DNA of 64,000 nt from Olsenella uli (GCF_016899935.1 NZ_JACJJK010000003.1:1-64000); one strand, 5' to 3'. Shown: positions 1 to 8,507, counted from the first letter of the stretch. Translations and numbers: made by a program. Notes: generated by a model not told the origin, from the sequence alone.

Positions 1-351
1 GACGGGGACGCCTCGGCGGGGGCTGTCGCGCCGGTCGGGGGCGGGGAGGACCCCGATGCTGGCGCGGCGTGCGGGACGCCCGGCGGCTCCGGCGGGGAGG
101 ACGGTCGCACGGCCGAGGGGGACGTCGCGGAGGCGGCGGCCGACCTTCTGGAGGAGCGCCGGTCGCGCGGCGACTGCGTGCTCGTGCGAAGCGGGTACCT
201 GGACCTGTTGGGAGGGACGTGGGGATGCGTGCTGCAGGGGAACGGCTGGGTGGAGGTCTGCCTCGTCTCCGAGGGGGACGGGGGCGAGGGGTGCGACGTC
301 GTCACCTGGCGCATGGACGCCGCCGACGCCGCGCGCGTCGCGGGCCCGTGA
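1..351 (+). CDS. Hypothetical protein, 5' truncated by window edge (Tad locus)
   Basis: An open frame runs from base 1 to the TGA at 349-351; its start lies outside the window, so only the last 116 residues are visible. The early part is Gly/Ala/Asp-rich and low complexity, the end is more structured (around residues 48-110, with VLVRSGYLDLLGG and a Trp-rich stretch). I do not recognise a family. The next gene starts at GTG 348 and overlaps this stop by GTGA, so it is translationally coupled to the pilin-like gene and probably belongs to the same Tad/Flp operon. No function is claimed. Confidence 0.55.
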   Translation, partial: DGDASAGAVAPVGGGEDPDAGAACGTPGGSGGEDGRTAEGDVAEAAADLLEERRSRGDCVLVRSGYLDLLGGTWGCVLQGNGWVEVCLVSEGDGGEGCDVVTWRMDAADAARVAGP

Positions 352-542
352 GGGACGAGAGGGGACAGTCGACTGTCGAGTACCTGCTCGTCCTCGTCGC
401 CTTCGTCTCGCTCGTTGGGGCGCTCGGGCTGCTGTGGCACGCGGGCCGGGACGGGGTGCTCGTGGGGCTGGCCACGCGCAGCGCCTCGCACGGCGTGGAG
501 CAGGGAAACGTGTCCCTGCTCAAGGACGTCCTGGGGTACTGA
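348..542 (+). CDS. Flp-type pilin-like small prepilin
   Basis: A 64-residue protein starting at GTG 348, overlapping the upstream stop. The N-terminus reads MRDERGQSTVEYLLVLVAF: a short basic leader, Gly, then a hydrophobic helix with Glu at +5 after the Gly. That is the class III/Flp prepilin pattern, in which a TadV-type peptidase cuts after Gly and the Glu is kept. The length also suits Flp pilins. It sits directly ahead of TadE-like genes, so it is probably the pilin or a minor pseudopilin of a Tad pilus. Longer upstream ATG starts in this frame run through the preceding gene and have no comparable ribosome site. Confidence 0.7.
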   Translation: MRDERGQSTVEYLLVLVAFVSLVGALGLLWHAGRDGVLVGLATRSASHGVEQGNVSLLKDVLGY

Positions 543-543
543 G

Positions 544-1017
544 ATGGGCGGGGGACGCGGGCGCTCGGGCCAGATGAGCGTCGAGGCCGCGCTGCTGCTG
601 CCGGTCGCCCTGACGCTCGTCGCGCTTCTCGCCCAGCCGGCTTGCGTGCTGTACACGCGCACCGTCATGGCGGCGACGGCGGGGGAGCTCGCCCGTCTTG
701 CCGCGACGTCCCGGGGCACCGAGGGGGACCTCCGCTCCTTTGCGCTGCGTCGTCTCGCGGCCGTGCCCGACCTGTCGATCTTTCACGAGGGCGGGCCTGC
801 GGACTGGGAGATCGAGGTCACGGGGCCGGACGACGGCGGCAGGGTCACGGTGGCGCTCGAGGGACGCGTGCGGCCCCTGCCCCTGTTCGGCGCGCTCGTC
901 TCGGCGCTGGGCACGGCGGTGGACGGGACGGTGGTCGTGCGGGTGGAAACGAGCGGGGACATGCGGGCGGACTGGATTGGGGGAGGCTATGAGGACTGGA
1001 TCGGCATGTGGGGATAG
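544..1017 (+). CDS. TadE-like pseudopilin
   Basis: A 157-residue protein starting two bases after the previous stop. The N-terminus (MGGGRGRSGQMSVEAALLLP) has a basic leader, the motif SGQMSVEAALLLPV and a single membrane helix to about residue 38, then a roughly 115-residue exported domain. SVEAALLLP is the hallmark of the TadE/TadE-like family, whose members are processed like prepilins and help assemble Tad/Flp pili. Tight spacing to its neighbours indicates one operon. The exact subclass (TadE or TadF) cannot be set from sequence alone. Confidence 0.75.
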   Translation: MGGGRGRSGQMSVEAALLLPVALTLVALLAQPACVLYTRTVMAATAGELARLAATSRGTEGDLRSFALRRLAAVPDLSIFHEGGPADWEIEVTGPDDGGRVTVALEGRVRPLPLFGALVSALGTAVDGTVVVRVETSGDMRADWIGGGYEDWIGMWG

Positions 1018-1030
1018 CGGGGAGCGCCCC

Positions 1031-3046
1031 GTGAGCGTCCTCTCCGTCTTTCGTGACGACGAGGGCGGGTTCACGACGGTCACCGTGGCCGTCGCGCTGC
1101 TGCTGAGCCTGACGCTCGTCTTTGCCGCCGCGTCGGCCGGATGGGTCAGCTCGCGCTCCTCCGAGGTGCAGCGCGTGGCGGACGCCTCGGCGCTCGCGGG
1201 CTCCAACGCCGTGGCCGCCTTCACGACGGTCTCCCAGGTCCTGGACGCCTGTACGCTGAGCCTCGGGCTCGCGGGCATCATCGTGTACGGGGCCGGGCTC
1301 GTCACCTCGTGCGTTCCCGGCCTCACGGGCGTCGGGGTGGAGATGTGCTCCGTGGGAGGGCGCATCCTCGACGCGCGCGGCCGCTTCGCGCAGTCGGCGG
1401 CGCGCGGCCTGGAGCGGCTGGAGGCCGCCCTGCCGCTGCTCGTGGTGGCGAACTCGGCGTCGTGCGTCGCGGCCAACTCCGAGGAGGGGCTGGGATACGT
1501 GGGGTGCGCCCTCCCGCTGCCGCTGACGTCCGCCTCGGACTTCTCGGCGATCGAGACTGAGGTGGGAGACGCCGGCATGGACGACCTCTCCGCCGAGATG
1601 CGGGAGGCCTCCGAGGAGGCGGAGGAGGCGCGGGACCGCGCGATGGAGGCGCTCGAGCGGGGGTGGACGGCGGACTGCGGGTCCTCGCCCTACTCGCTCT
1701 ACGAGCGGGCGGCCTCCCTGGCCGGTCTCTCGGGCGCGGAGAACCCCTTCTACGCCTCGCCGGAGACGTGGGGCTTTGGCGTCCCGCTCGAGCGGGCGCG
1801 CGCCTACTACGCCGCCCGCCTCGCCGCCGAGCGCGTGGAGGGCGCCACGGCGGAGGAGCTCACGGACGCCGCGTGCCGGAAGGCGTTCTACGAGTACGCG
1901 CTCTCCGAGGTCCGGTCCGGCTCCTGGGTCGAGCATGAGGACGGGACGGTGGACGCCAACCTCCCGAGCCTGCCGAGAAACGCCGACGACACGCGCGCGT
2001 GCTCGCTCTACACGGAGGTGCGCTGGCCCTGCACCGACGAGGACGGCACCCGGACGCTCCATGCGGCACCCGGCTGCCCGGGCGCGCAGGGGCCCTCCTC
2101 GGGCAGCGCGTCGCTCGCCCAGCTCGACTCCGGCCTCGTCGCGCTCTGTCCCTCGTGCCAGATGGACGTCGGCGAGCTGGGCCGCGTCGCCGCCGCGTCC
2201 ACCTCCATCGACAACGGCTTCGAGCACCACTGGAGCATCATCGTGGACGCGTCCGAGGACTACGAGGCCGCACGCGACGACTGGGCAGCCGCCGAGGCGA
2301 GGACGCGCGAGCTCGCGGAGGAGGGGGAGGAGGCGTTCTCGACCGCGCTCGACCAGCTCGGCGGCGAGCGCCCCGTCCTCTGCCCGCCCGGGGCGTGGGG
2401 GTGCGTCGCCGTGGTCGCGCGCTCCGAGGGGACGGTCGTTCCGACCGAGCTCACGGCCTCCTTCCTGTCGTCGGCCGAGCTCCCTGCGGGGGCGGCCGTC
2501 TCCGCCGCCACGCTCGCCCCGGACGAGTCGACCGCCGAGAACAACGTCCTGGCGAGCTTCTTCGACGCGCTCTCGGGCGGGGACTCGGCGCTCGGCGGCT
2601 CGCTCGACGGCGTGATGGAGCTCTGGGGATCGCTGCTGGTCGGCTACGGGTCCGCCTACGGCAGCCTGGCCGAGGTGGGCGGCGACTTCCTCGACGGCCT
2701 CGACGGGGTCATGGGAGGGACCGTGGGGGCGTGGCTGAAGGATCAGCTCAAGGGGGTCATGCGCGACGCCGGCCTGGAGCCCGTCGACATGCGCCTGAGA
2801 AAGCCGGTGTTGACCAACACCCAGGACGTGCTCGACCAGGCCGGCCTCGATACCTCCACGATCCGGGAGCTCGTGGCACGGCTTCCGGACGCCACCTCGG
2901 CGGCGGACCTGGCCCGATCGGTGGGGATCGACCTGGGGAGCTGGGCGGGAGGCGACTCGATCACGGTGGCGGAGCTGCCCCTTCCGGGCACGGGGGCATC
3001 CATCCCGCTCACCGTGGACCTGCGGACCCTGGCGGGCGTGCCATGA
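1031..3046 (+). CDS. TadG-like large pseudopilin/pilus assembly protein
   Basis: A 671-residue protein from GTG 1031, preceded by a GGGGAG ribosome site; an in-frame ATG at 989 would overlap the upstream gene. The N-terminus (DDEGGFTTVTVAVALLLSLTLVF) is a prepilin-like leader and membrane helix; the following RSSEVQRVADASALAGSNAV is the segment typical of TadG/TadE-like proteins with a large extracellular domain. Residues around 180-220 and 430-470 are Glu/Ala-rich and probably helical. It likely anchors or caps the Tad pilus on the outer face of the membrane. It overlaps the next gene by ATGA. Confidence 0.65.
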   Translation: MSVLSVFRDDEGGFTTVTVAVALLLSLTLVFAAASAGWVSSRSSEVQRVADASALAGSNAVAAFTTVSQVLDACTLSLGLAGIIVYGAGLVTSCVPGLTGVGVEMCSVGGRILDARGRFAQSAARGLERLEAALPLLVVANSASCVAANSEEGLGYVGCALPLPLTSASDFSAIETEVGDAGMDDLSAEMREASEEAEEARDRAMEALERGWTADCGSSPYSLYERAASLAGLSGAENPFYASPETWGFGVPLERARAYYAARLAAERVEGATAEELTDAACRKAFYEYALSEVRSGSWVEHEDGTVDANLPSLPRNADDTRACSLYTEVRWPCTDEDGTRTLHAAPGCPGAQGPSSGSASLAQLDSGLVALCPSCQMDVGELGRVAAASTSIDNGFEHHWSIIVDASEDYEAARDDWAAAEARTRELAEEGEEAFSTALDQLGGERPVLCPPGAWGCVAVVARSEGTVVPTELTASFLSSAELPAGAAVSAATLAPDESTAENNVLASFFDALSGGDSALGGSLDGVMELWGSLLVGYGSAYGSLAEVGGDFLDGLDGVMGGTVGAWLKDQLKGVMRDAGLEPVDMRLRKPVLTNTQDVLDQAGLDTSTIRELVARLPDATSAADLARSVGIDLGSWAGGDSITVAELPLPGTGASIPLTVDLRTLAGVP

Positions 3047-3525
3047 GCGGGGCGTGCGCGCAGCGCCTGCGGGCACGGAGCGGCCAGATGACGGTCGAGC
3101 TGGCGGTGGTCACGCCCGTGGTCATCGTGATCGCGCTCGTGATCTTGAACCTCATGGGGTTCGTCGAGGCGTGTGCGGCCTTCGACCAGGCCGCGCAGGA
3201 CGCGGTGCTCGCGCAGGGGGTGGCGCCGTCGGGGGAGCAGAGCGAGGGACATGCGACGGAGGAGGTCAGAGCCATGATCGAGGAGCTGCTCGACAGGCCG
3301 GGGAGCTGCGAGGTCGAGGTGAGGGCGGAGGCGGCCGCCTCTGCGTCCGGGAGCCGGGGGACGTTCGCGGTCTCCCCGCTGCTGACGCGCTACGTGTGTA
3401 CGCTGACGTACCGCCCGTGGCCGAGGGAGCTGCGCCTCCCGGGCGTCACGTACGAGGCGCCGCTCGCGCTGCAGCACGAGTGCGAGCTCGTCGTGGACCG
3501 CTACCGGCCGGGCGTGGTGGTCTGA
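3043..3525 (+). CDS. TadE-like pseudopilin, second copy
   Basis: A 160-residue protein starting at ATG 3043 within the stop of the large pseudopilin (ATGA overlap). The N-terminus has RSGQMTVELAVVTPVVIVIALVI, the same leader, Glu and hydrophobic helix as the other TadE-like gene in this operon, then a short exported domain with Cys residues near 93, 117 and 149. Together with its neighbours it completes a set of one pilin-like and three pseudopilin-like products. No TadA, TadB, TadC or TadZ gene is visible; they probably lie left of the window. Confidence 0.72.
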   Translation: MSGACAQRLRARSGQMTVELAVVTPVVIVIALVILNLMGFVEACAAFDQAAQDAVLAQGVAPSGEQSEGHATEEVRAMIEELLDRPGSCEVEVRAEAAASASGSRGTFAVSPLLTRYVCTLTYRPWPRELRLPGVTYEAPLALQHECELVVDRYRPGVVV

Positions 3526-3526
3526 G

Positions 3527-3886
3527 ATGGGGTTCGCGCGGCTCGCCTCGGACGAGCGCCCGGGCCTCACGCTCGAGCTCAGGGTCCTGACCACGTGGGC
3601 GGCCAGGCTGCGCGGGCTGCTGGGGACCGGCCCCGACGCGGACCCGGTCATGCTCGCCCGCTGCCCGTCGGTCCATACCTTCGGGATGCGCTACCCGATC
3701 GACGTGGCGCTCGTGGGCGAGCGGGGCGAGGTGCTCGCGGTGCGCCGCTCCGTCCCGCCGCGCGAGCTCGTCTCCCACCCGGAGGCGTGCTGCGCCATAG
3801 AGCGCCCGGCCGCGGCGGGGGAGTGGCTCGAGGAGGGGGAGCACCTCTGGGTGACGGCGGTCGCCCCGGAGACGATGGGCGGATGA
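3527..3886 (+). CDS. DUF192 family protein
   Basis: A 119-residue protein one base after the preceding stop. It shows the DUF192 pattern: WAARLRGLLG near residue 25, CPSVHTFGMRYPIDVALVG around 46-64, and PPRELVSHPEACCAIE near 80. Family members are small beta-rich proteins of unproven function, often encoded in Tad/type IV secretion loci. Many carry a signal peptide; this one does not, so it is probably cytosolic. The close spacing suggests it is transcribed with the pilus genes. Confidence 0.75.
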   Translation: MGFARLASDERPGLTLELRVLTTWAARLRGLLGTGPDADPVMLARCPSVHTFGMRYPIDVALVGERGEVLAVRRSVPPRELVSHPEACCAIERPAAAGEWLEEGEHLWVTAVAPETMGG

Positions 3887-3899
3887 AAGGAGAAGAGGG

Positions 3900-4460
3900 A
3901 TGGGAGACTCAGGCAGGGGCGGCGTCACGGGCTACCAGACGAAGGTCTGCCCGCGCTGCGGCGCGCGGCTCTACGCCGACATGGACATCTGCTACGGGTG
4001 CCTGTACGACTTCACGCGGGACGCGTCGGGCCTCGAGGGGCCCGCGCTGCCCCTCGGGCGGATCGGGGAGGACGCCGACGAGACGCTCGACCTCGGGGCG
4101 GGCTCCGCAGGCGACGCCGGGGGCGAGGTGGGCATGCTCGTGAGGACGCCCTCGGTGGACGTGTGGGTGGGCGTGCCCCCGCAGGGCGTGTCGGTCGGGC
4201 GGGGACCGGGAAACGACGTCGTGCTCCACTCCCGCGCCGTCTCGCGCGGCCACCTGCGCCTCGTGCCCACGCCCGACGGCATGGAGGTCCGCGACCTCGG
4301 TGCCACGAACCCGGCCCGCTACCAGGGGAGGGACCTGCGCGGCACGCTCGTCGTCCCCTACGGGGACACGATCGACGTCTGCGGCTGCGTCCTCACCATG
4401 ACCGGCCCCGGCGCGGCGTCCGAAAAAATGTCTTTGACACGTGCGGCGAGTTTGGTATAG
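3900..4460 (+). CDS. Zinc-ribbon and FHA domain protein
   Basis: A 186-residue protein. Residues 17-38 form a zinc ribbon with two CxxC pairs (CPRCGARLY and CYGCLYDF); residues 80-175 form an FHA domain with GVSVGRGPGNDVVLHSRAVS, the conserved Gly-Arg and Ser-Arg-x-His phosphothreonine-binding residues (SRGHLRL). FHA domains read phosphothreonine and often partner Hanks-type kinases or control secretion and pilus machinery, so a regulatory role for the adjacent Tad locus is plausible but inferred. Its start follows AGGAGAAGAGGG. The last codons overlap the promoter of the tRNA gene. Confidence 0.75.
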   Translation: MGDSGRGGVTGYQTKVCPRCGARLYADMDICYGCLYDFTRDASGLEGPALPLGRIGEDADETLDLGAGSAGDAGGEVGMLVRTPSVDVWVGVPPQGVSVGRGPGNDVVLHSRAVSRGHLRLVPTPDGMEVRDLGATNPARYQGRDLRGTLVVPYGDTIDVCGCVLTMTGPGAASEKMSLTRAASLV

Positions 4461-4461
4461 T
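4434..4461 (+). promoter_or_regulatory. Promoter of tRNA-Phe gene
   Basis: TTGACA at 4434-4439 and TATAGT at 4456-4461 are separated by 16 bp and stand 16 bp ahead of the tRNA. This near-consensus promoter is embedded in the last codons of the zinc-ribbon/FHA gene. Confidence 0.8.
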
Positions 4462-4477
4462 AAGCGCTGCACCAAAT

Positions 4478-4553
4478 GGCTGGGTAGCTCAGTTGGTAGA
4501 GCAGGGGACTGAAAATCCCCGTGTCAGGGGTTCGACTCCCTTCCCCGCCACCA
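4478..4553 (+). tRNA. tRNA-Phe (anticodon GAA)
   Basis: A 76-nt cloverleaf with encoded CCA at 4551-4553. The anticodon arm is GGGGA-CTGAAAA-TCCCC, giving GAA for phenylalanine; the T loop reads TTCGACT. The acceptor stem GGCTGGG pairs with CCCCGCC except at position 4, where T faces C (4:69 mismatch). A G at position 4 would give a perfect stem, so this is either a real mismatch or a sequencing error. Confidence 0.93.
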
Positions 4554-4561
4554 GAACTTGA

Positions 4562-4596
4562 GGCCCCTGGTCGCCCGCGCGGCCAGGGGTTTTCTC
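4562..4596 (+). terminator. Terminator after tRNA-Phe
   Basis: The arms CCCCTGG and CCAGGGG enclose a GC-rich loop and are followed by TTTT, forming a classic intrinsic terminator just after the tRNA and ahead of the convergent acylphosphatase gene. Confidence 0.8.
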
Positions 4597-4622
4597 ATAG
4601 GCCCCCGCCGCGCGGCCCCGTC

Positions 4623-4961
4623 CTAGTAGCGCACCTCAAAGCCCCGCTCGCCCCGGACCACGGGAATCTCGTCGCGCTGGTCGATCGTGTAGCTCGCGCG
4701 CTGCCCGCGCCCCGAGAACTCCTCCAGCATGCGCGAGAAGAACGCGCCCACGTGGTCCGGCTCGCCCTGGACCTCCGCCGTGACGGACCCGTCGGGCTCG
4801 TTTCTCACCCAGCCGGTCAGGGAGAGCCCGCGCGCGACCATCGACGCGGTCCAGCGGAACCCCACGCCCTGCACCCGCCCGACGAAGCGGACGTGCAGGC
4901 GCCGCGCGTTCTCGGGCGTGGGCGTCTCCTCGCGCGGCTCCCTCCTCCAGAACGCGGCCAT
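4623..4961 (-). CDS. acyP: Acylphosphatase
   Basis: A 112-residue protein hydrolysing carboxyl-phosphate bonds such as acetyl or carbamoyl phosphate. The signature is clear: [20 protein letters not shown] at 21-40 with the catalytic Arg of GFR, and [18 protein letters not shown] at about 50-67 with the catalytic Asn. The usual acylphosphatase is about 90 residues; here there is a 20-residue charged N-terminal extension. The ribosome site GGAGGGAG precedes ATG 4961. The gene is convergent with tRNA-Phe and divergent from the tannase-like lipoprotein gene. Confidence 0.9.
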   Translation of the reverse strand: MAAFWRREPREETPTPENARRLHVRFVGRVQGVGFRWTASMVARGLSLTGWVRNEPDGSVTAEVQGEPDHVGAFFSRMLEEFSGRGQRASYTIDQRDEIPVVRGERGFEVRY

Positions 4962-5076
4962 GGCGGCTCCCTCCGACGCGGCATCAAGAATGTGGTGGTC
5001 GCATGGCCCGCGCGGCGCGCCTGCGGCCCGTTGCTACAATAGTATGCGCGCTTTCGTGCCGACACGGGGAGGGACC

Positions 5077-6984
5077 ATGGGCTGTACACGAAGAGAGTTT
5101 CTCGCTCTCGCGTCTGCGGGGACGATCGCCGGGATGGCCGGCTGCTCCCCCGCCCAGCGCTCGCCGGAGACGCCGACGGAGGATCCGCAGGCAGAGACCC
5201 CCGTTGACGCCTCCAAGTTTGAGAAGCTCGCGCTCGATTCCTCGGCGTGGCGCTTTGACAGCGAGAGCAACGTCTACTACCAGCTCGGCCTCACCTACTG
5301 CCTCAACCCCGCGACCGAGACCTACGAGTCGCTGGCGATCTTCGTGCCCGGCGCCTACTTCAACGCCGAGAAGAACGGTGACACCTACACCTGCACGGTG
5401 AACGAGAAGGCCGTGGTCGGGAGCTTCACCCCCGCGACGGCCCCCGTCCTCATGCCCGTCAACACCGGCACCCTCGCCGCGCAGGCGAGCCCGACGGCCT
5501 ATGACGGGGACGGCCTCTCCCCCTACCTCGGGGAGGGTTGCGTCTACGTCTACGCCGGCTTCCGCGGGCGCTCGGCCGCCGTGGACACAGCGACCGGCTC
5601 CGACGAGCTCATCCCCGGCGGGTCGCCCTGGCCCGTGGTGGACCTCAAGGCCGCAATCCGCTACCTGCGCTACAACGCGGCGGCCCTGCCCTGCGACGTC
5701 AGCCGCACCTTCGTCTTTGGCTTCGGCGCGGGCGGCGGCCTCTCCGCCGTCCTGGGCGCTTCCGGCGACTCGGCCCTCTTCGACCCCTATCTCGCCGAGA
5801 TCGGCGCGATCACCCACGACGCCACCGGCGCCGCCGTGTCCGACGCCATCGCGGGCAGCGCGTCCTGGTGCCCCGTCACCTCCTACGACATGGCCGACGC
5901 CGCCTACGAGTGGTGCCAGGGCCAGTACGCGACCAGCGACACGCGCGCGGACGGCACCTGGACCCAGCTGCTCTCGCGCGACCTCGCCGGCGCCTACGGG
6001 GCCTGGGTGAACGAGATGGACCTGCGCGACGCCGACGACGCCCAGCTCACGCTCGACGAGACCGAGACCGGGATCTACGCGATGGGCTCCTACGCCCAGG
6101 CCCTTCTCGCCGAGGTGGACGACGCGGCGACCTACTTCGTCCAGAACACCGCCTTCCCCTACACCTACACCCCCCAGCGCCTGGACGAGCCGGTCTTCCC
6201 GGGAGACCCCAACCTCGTCGCCACGCGCGAGGCGGACGCTCTCTCGCAGGGCTCCTCGGGCGAGGCGACGGCCGACGGGACCGGCGAGAGCGAGGCGGGC
6301 CGCGCGGACGTCTCCGACGCGACCACGGGCGTGGCCCAGGTCCAGTCCACGATCTACGACTCCCCGCAGAGCTACTTCTCGTCGCTCAACGCGGGGGCGT
6401 GGTGGATCAACTACAACCACCGCTCCGCGAGCGTCTCGGTCTCGAGCCTGCGCGACTACGTCATGCACCTGCGCCCGGCGCGGCTCGCCGCGGCCCCCTT
6501 CGACCGGCCCGACCGCAGCTCCCGCGCGAACCAGCTCTTTGGCGTGGGGGAAGAGTCCACGCTGCACTTCTCGGCCTGCGAGGCCGAGATCGTCGCGGCG
6601 GGCGTCGACCGCTACGTGGAGTGCGAGGGCTGGAACCCCACCTACGAGACCGCGTGGGAGGACGACCTCGAGACAGCCGACGCGCTCGGGACCTCGATCG
6701 CCGACCGCGTGGCCATGATGAACCCCCTCACGTGGCTGAGCGGCCACTACGACGGCTACGGGCAGGCCACGGTGGCGCCGCACTGGCGCGTCAACGAGGG
6801 CCTCTTCGACACCGACACCTCGCTGTGCACCGCCGCCAACATCGTCTTCGCGCTGCGCAAGTATGACGGCGTGACGGACGTGGCGCACACGCCGGTCTGG
6901 GGCCAGGGCCACGTGCTCGCCGAGCGCTCCGGCTCCGCGACGTCCAACCTGGTCGCGTGGGTCGTCTCCTGCTGCGCCTCGTAG
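5077..6984 (+). CDS. Tat-exported lipoprotein of tannase/alpha-beta hydrolase type lacking the usual nucleophile
   Basis: A 635-residue protein. The N-terminus MGCTRREFLALASAGTIAGM has a twin-arginine signal and the lipobox MAGC, so it should be a surface lipoprotein. The body resembles subtype-B tannases and related feruloyl-esterase-like hydrolases: an oxyanion region VYAGFRGRSA near 158, FVFGFGAGGGLSA near 211-225, HWRVNEGLFDTDTSL near 569 and a possible catalytic His in WGQGHVLAE at residue 612. The nucleophile elbow, normally GxSxG, reads GFGAG, with Gly 217 in the Ser position. Activity on gallate esters is therefore doubtful. The promoter -10 may be TACAAT at 5034-5039; the start follows GGGGAGGG. 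Confidence 0.7.
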   Translation: MGCTRREFLALASAGTIAGMAGCSPAQRSPETPTEDPQAETPVDASKFEKLALDSSAWRFDSESNVYYQLGLTYCLNPATETYESLAIFVPGAYFNAEKNGDTYTCTVNEKAVVGSFTPATAPVLMPVNTGTLAAQASPTAYDGDGLSPYLGEGCVYVYAGFRGRSAAVDTATGSDELIPGGSPWPVVDLKAAIRYLRYNAAALPCDVSRTFVFGFGAGGGLSAVLGASGDSALFDPYLAEIGAITHDATGAAVSDAIAGSASWCPVTSYDMADAAYEWCQGQYATSDTRADGTWTQLLSRDLAGAYGAWVNEMDLRDADDAQLTLDETETGIYAMGSYAQALLAEVDDAATYFVQNTAFPYTYTPQRLDEPVFPGDPNLVATREADALSQGSSGEATADGTGESEAGRADVSDATTGVAQVQSTIYDSPQSYFSSLNAGAWWINYNHRSASVSVSSLRDYVMHLRPARLAAAPFDRPDRSSRANQLFGVGEESTLHFSACEAEIVAAGVDRYVECEGWNPTYETAWEDDLETADALGTSIADRVAMMNPLTWLSGHYDGYGQATVAPHWRVNEGLFDTDTSLCTAANIVFALRKYDGVTDVAHTPVWGQGHVLAERSGSATSNLVAWVVSCCAS

Positions 6985-7078
6985 GCGGCGCGGCGGCCCC
7001 GGCTCCCGGCATGCGGGGCGTCCGGGCGGCCGTCCTTCTCGCCCGCGCCCTGCCGACCACCGACCGAAAGGATTTCGC

Positions 7079-7753
7079 ATGACCGTCTCGAACAGGGGAA
7101 AGCGGCTGCTCCCGCTCGTCCTTCTCGCCGTCGCGGCCGTCCTGGTCCTGCTGGTGGTGAGCTCGCTGCCGACGGGGGACGCCCCGGCCGAGAAGGACGC
7201 CCCCTCGGAGGCTCCCGCGCAGGAGGCCGCAGACCCGGACGACCCGTACGCCACGGGCGTCCACCACGCGCGCATCGAGGTTGAGGGCTACGGCACCATC
7301 GAGGTGACCCTCAACGCCAACGTCGCGCCGATCACCGTGTCCAACTTCTGCCACCTGGCCGAGGAGGGCTTCTACGACGGCCTCACGTTCCACCGCGTGG
7401 TCCCGGGCTTCATGATCCAGGGCGGCGACCCGGCGGGCGACGGCACGGGCGGCTCGGGGCGGACCATCACCGGCGAGTTCTCCGCCAACGGGGTCCCCAA
7501 CAGCATCCCGCACGTGCGCGGCACGATCTCCATGGCGCGCGCGAGCGACCCGGACTCGGCGAGCTCGCAGTTCTTCATCATGCAGGAGACCACGCCCTCG
7601 CTCGACGGGCAGTACGCGGCCTTTGGCACCGTGACCTCGGGCATGGAGGTCGTGGACGCGATCTGCGAGGACGTCCCGGTGGCCGACGAGGCGAGCGGCC
7701 TGGTGGCGCCCGAGGACCAGCCGGTCATCTCCTCGATCGAGGTCCTCGACTGA
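7079..7753 (+). CDS. Membrane-anchored cyclophilin-type peptidyl-prolyl isomerase
   Basis: A 224-residue protein with an N-terminal membrane helix or signal anchor (residues 8-30), an acidic Pro/Ala linker to about 60 and a cyclophilin domain from 62. Diagnostic motifs are FYDGLTFHRVVPGFMIQGGD near 100-119 (catalytic Arg in FHRV), ISMAR near 149 and SSQFFIM near 160. It probably assists folding of exported proteins on the outer face of the membrane. The start follows GAAAGGA. The linker encodes AEKDAP, one of many copies of a GAGAAGGAC word in this window. No operon partner is evident. Confidence 0.88.
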   Translation: MTVSNRGKRLLPLVLLAVAAVLVLLVVSSLPTGDAPAEKDAPSEAPAQEAADPDDPYATGVHHARIEVEGYGTIEVTLNANVAPITVSNFCHLAEEGFYDGLTFHRVVPGFMIQGGDPAGDGTGGSGRTITGEFSANGVPNSIPHVRGTISMARASDPDSASSQFFIMQETTPSLDGQYAAFGTVTSGMEVVDAICEDVPVADEASGLVAPEDQPVISSIEVLD

Positions 7754-7812
7754 CATCCGGCTCGGCAGGCGCCCAAAGGGTAAACGCTAAAACTTACCCA
7801 TCTGACCGCCCG

Positions 7813-7866
7813 TTGACAATACCCTTTCCGCAAACGGCGTGAAAACACCCCTTTCCGTGGTATACT
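7813..7866 (+). promoter_or_regulatory. Promoter region of the CarD gene
   Basis: TTGACA stands at 7813-7818 and a consensus TATACT at 7861-7866, too far apart to form one promoter. TATACT most likely pairs with GTGAAA at 7839-7844 (16 bp spacing); TTGACA may belong to a second, upstream promoter. The CarD start codon lies 25 bp after TATACT. Confidence 0.5.
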
Positions 7867-7890
7867 CGAACCACGTGAAAGGAGCGGCCT

Positions 7891-8391
7891 ATGTATTCCG
7901 TGGGAGACTATCTCGTCCATCCCGGCCAGGGCGTCTGTCAGGTGAGGGACGTGACGAGCGGTCCGCAGGCGGTCTACCAGCTGCTTCCCATCGGCAAGCG
8001 CCATCCGGTGCACATCAGCTTCCCGGTCGCCAACGAGGGTCGCCTCCGCCCGGTGCTCTCGCGCGACGAGGCCGAGCGGATCATCGATGACTACCCCACG
8101 ATCGAGGTCGAGCGCTTCCAGGCGCGCAACAACTCCCTCGAGGAGGAGCACTACCGCACCGAGATGCGCCAGGGCTCCTGCCGCGACTCCGTGCGCATCG
8201 TGAAGACCTTCCGGGCCCGCATCGACGAGCTCTCCGCGCGCAACAAGAAGCCGCCGGTGGCCTACGAGCGCATCCTCAAGGAGGCTCGCGAGCGCTCGAC
8301 GGTCGAGCTGGCGGTCGCGCTCGACTGCACGCCGGAGGACGTGGTCGAGCTGCTCCAGCGCAGCACGGGCGTGGTCCCCGAGGAGAACTAG
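7891..8391 (+). CDS. carD: CarD/CdnL-family RNA polymerase-interacting regulator
   Basis: A 166-residue protein starting MYSVGDYLVHPGQGVCQVRD, the usual CarD N-terminus (a Tudor-like RNA-polymerase-interacting domain, residues 1-60). The helical C-terminal domain (90-166) normally contacts DNA at the -10 upstream edge. CarD proteins stabilise open complexes at rRNA and other promoters in actinobacteria. The ribosome site GAAAGGAG precedes ATG 7891. The length matches the family (about 160). Coriobacteria often carry more than one CarD-like paralog, so the single-copy role seen in mycobacteria should not be assumed. Confidence 0.88.
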   Translation: MYSVGDYLVHPGQGVCQVRDVTSGPQAVYQLLPIGKRHPVHISFPVANEGRLRPVLSRDEAERIIDDYPTIEVERFQARNNSLEEEHYRTEMRQGSCRDSVRIVKTFRARIDELSARNKKPPVAYERILKEARERSTVELAVALDCTPEDVVELLQRSTGVVPEEN

Positions 8392-8507
8392 GGCCGCAGG
8401 CGTCTCCCGTTACCGTTTGTGCTCCACCTCATGTGGGAGCTGTGCGGCCGCGCCCCCAGCTCGTACAATGGTGGGCACGCTAACGACTCGTATCAGGGAG
8501 GATCACC

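Noticed and set aside
363-378. GGGACAGTCGACTGTC in the pilin-like gene, similar to the REP core
   Set aside because: It encodes the conserved GQSTVE prepilin motif in frame and lacks the REP flanks, so the resemblance is chance.
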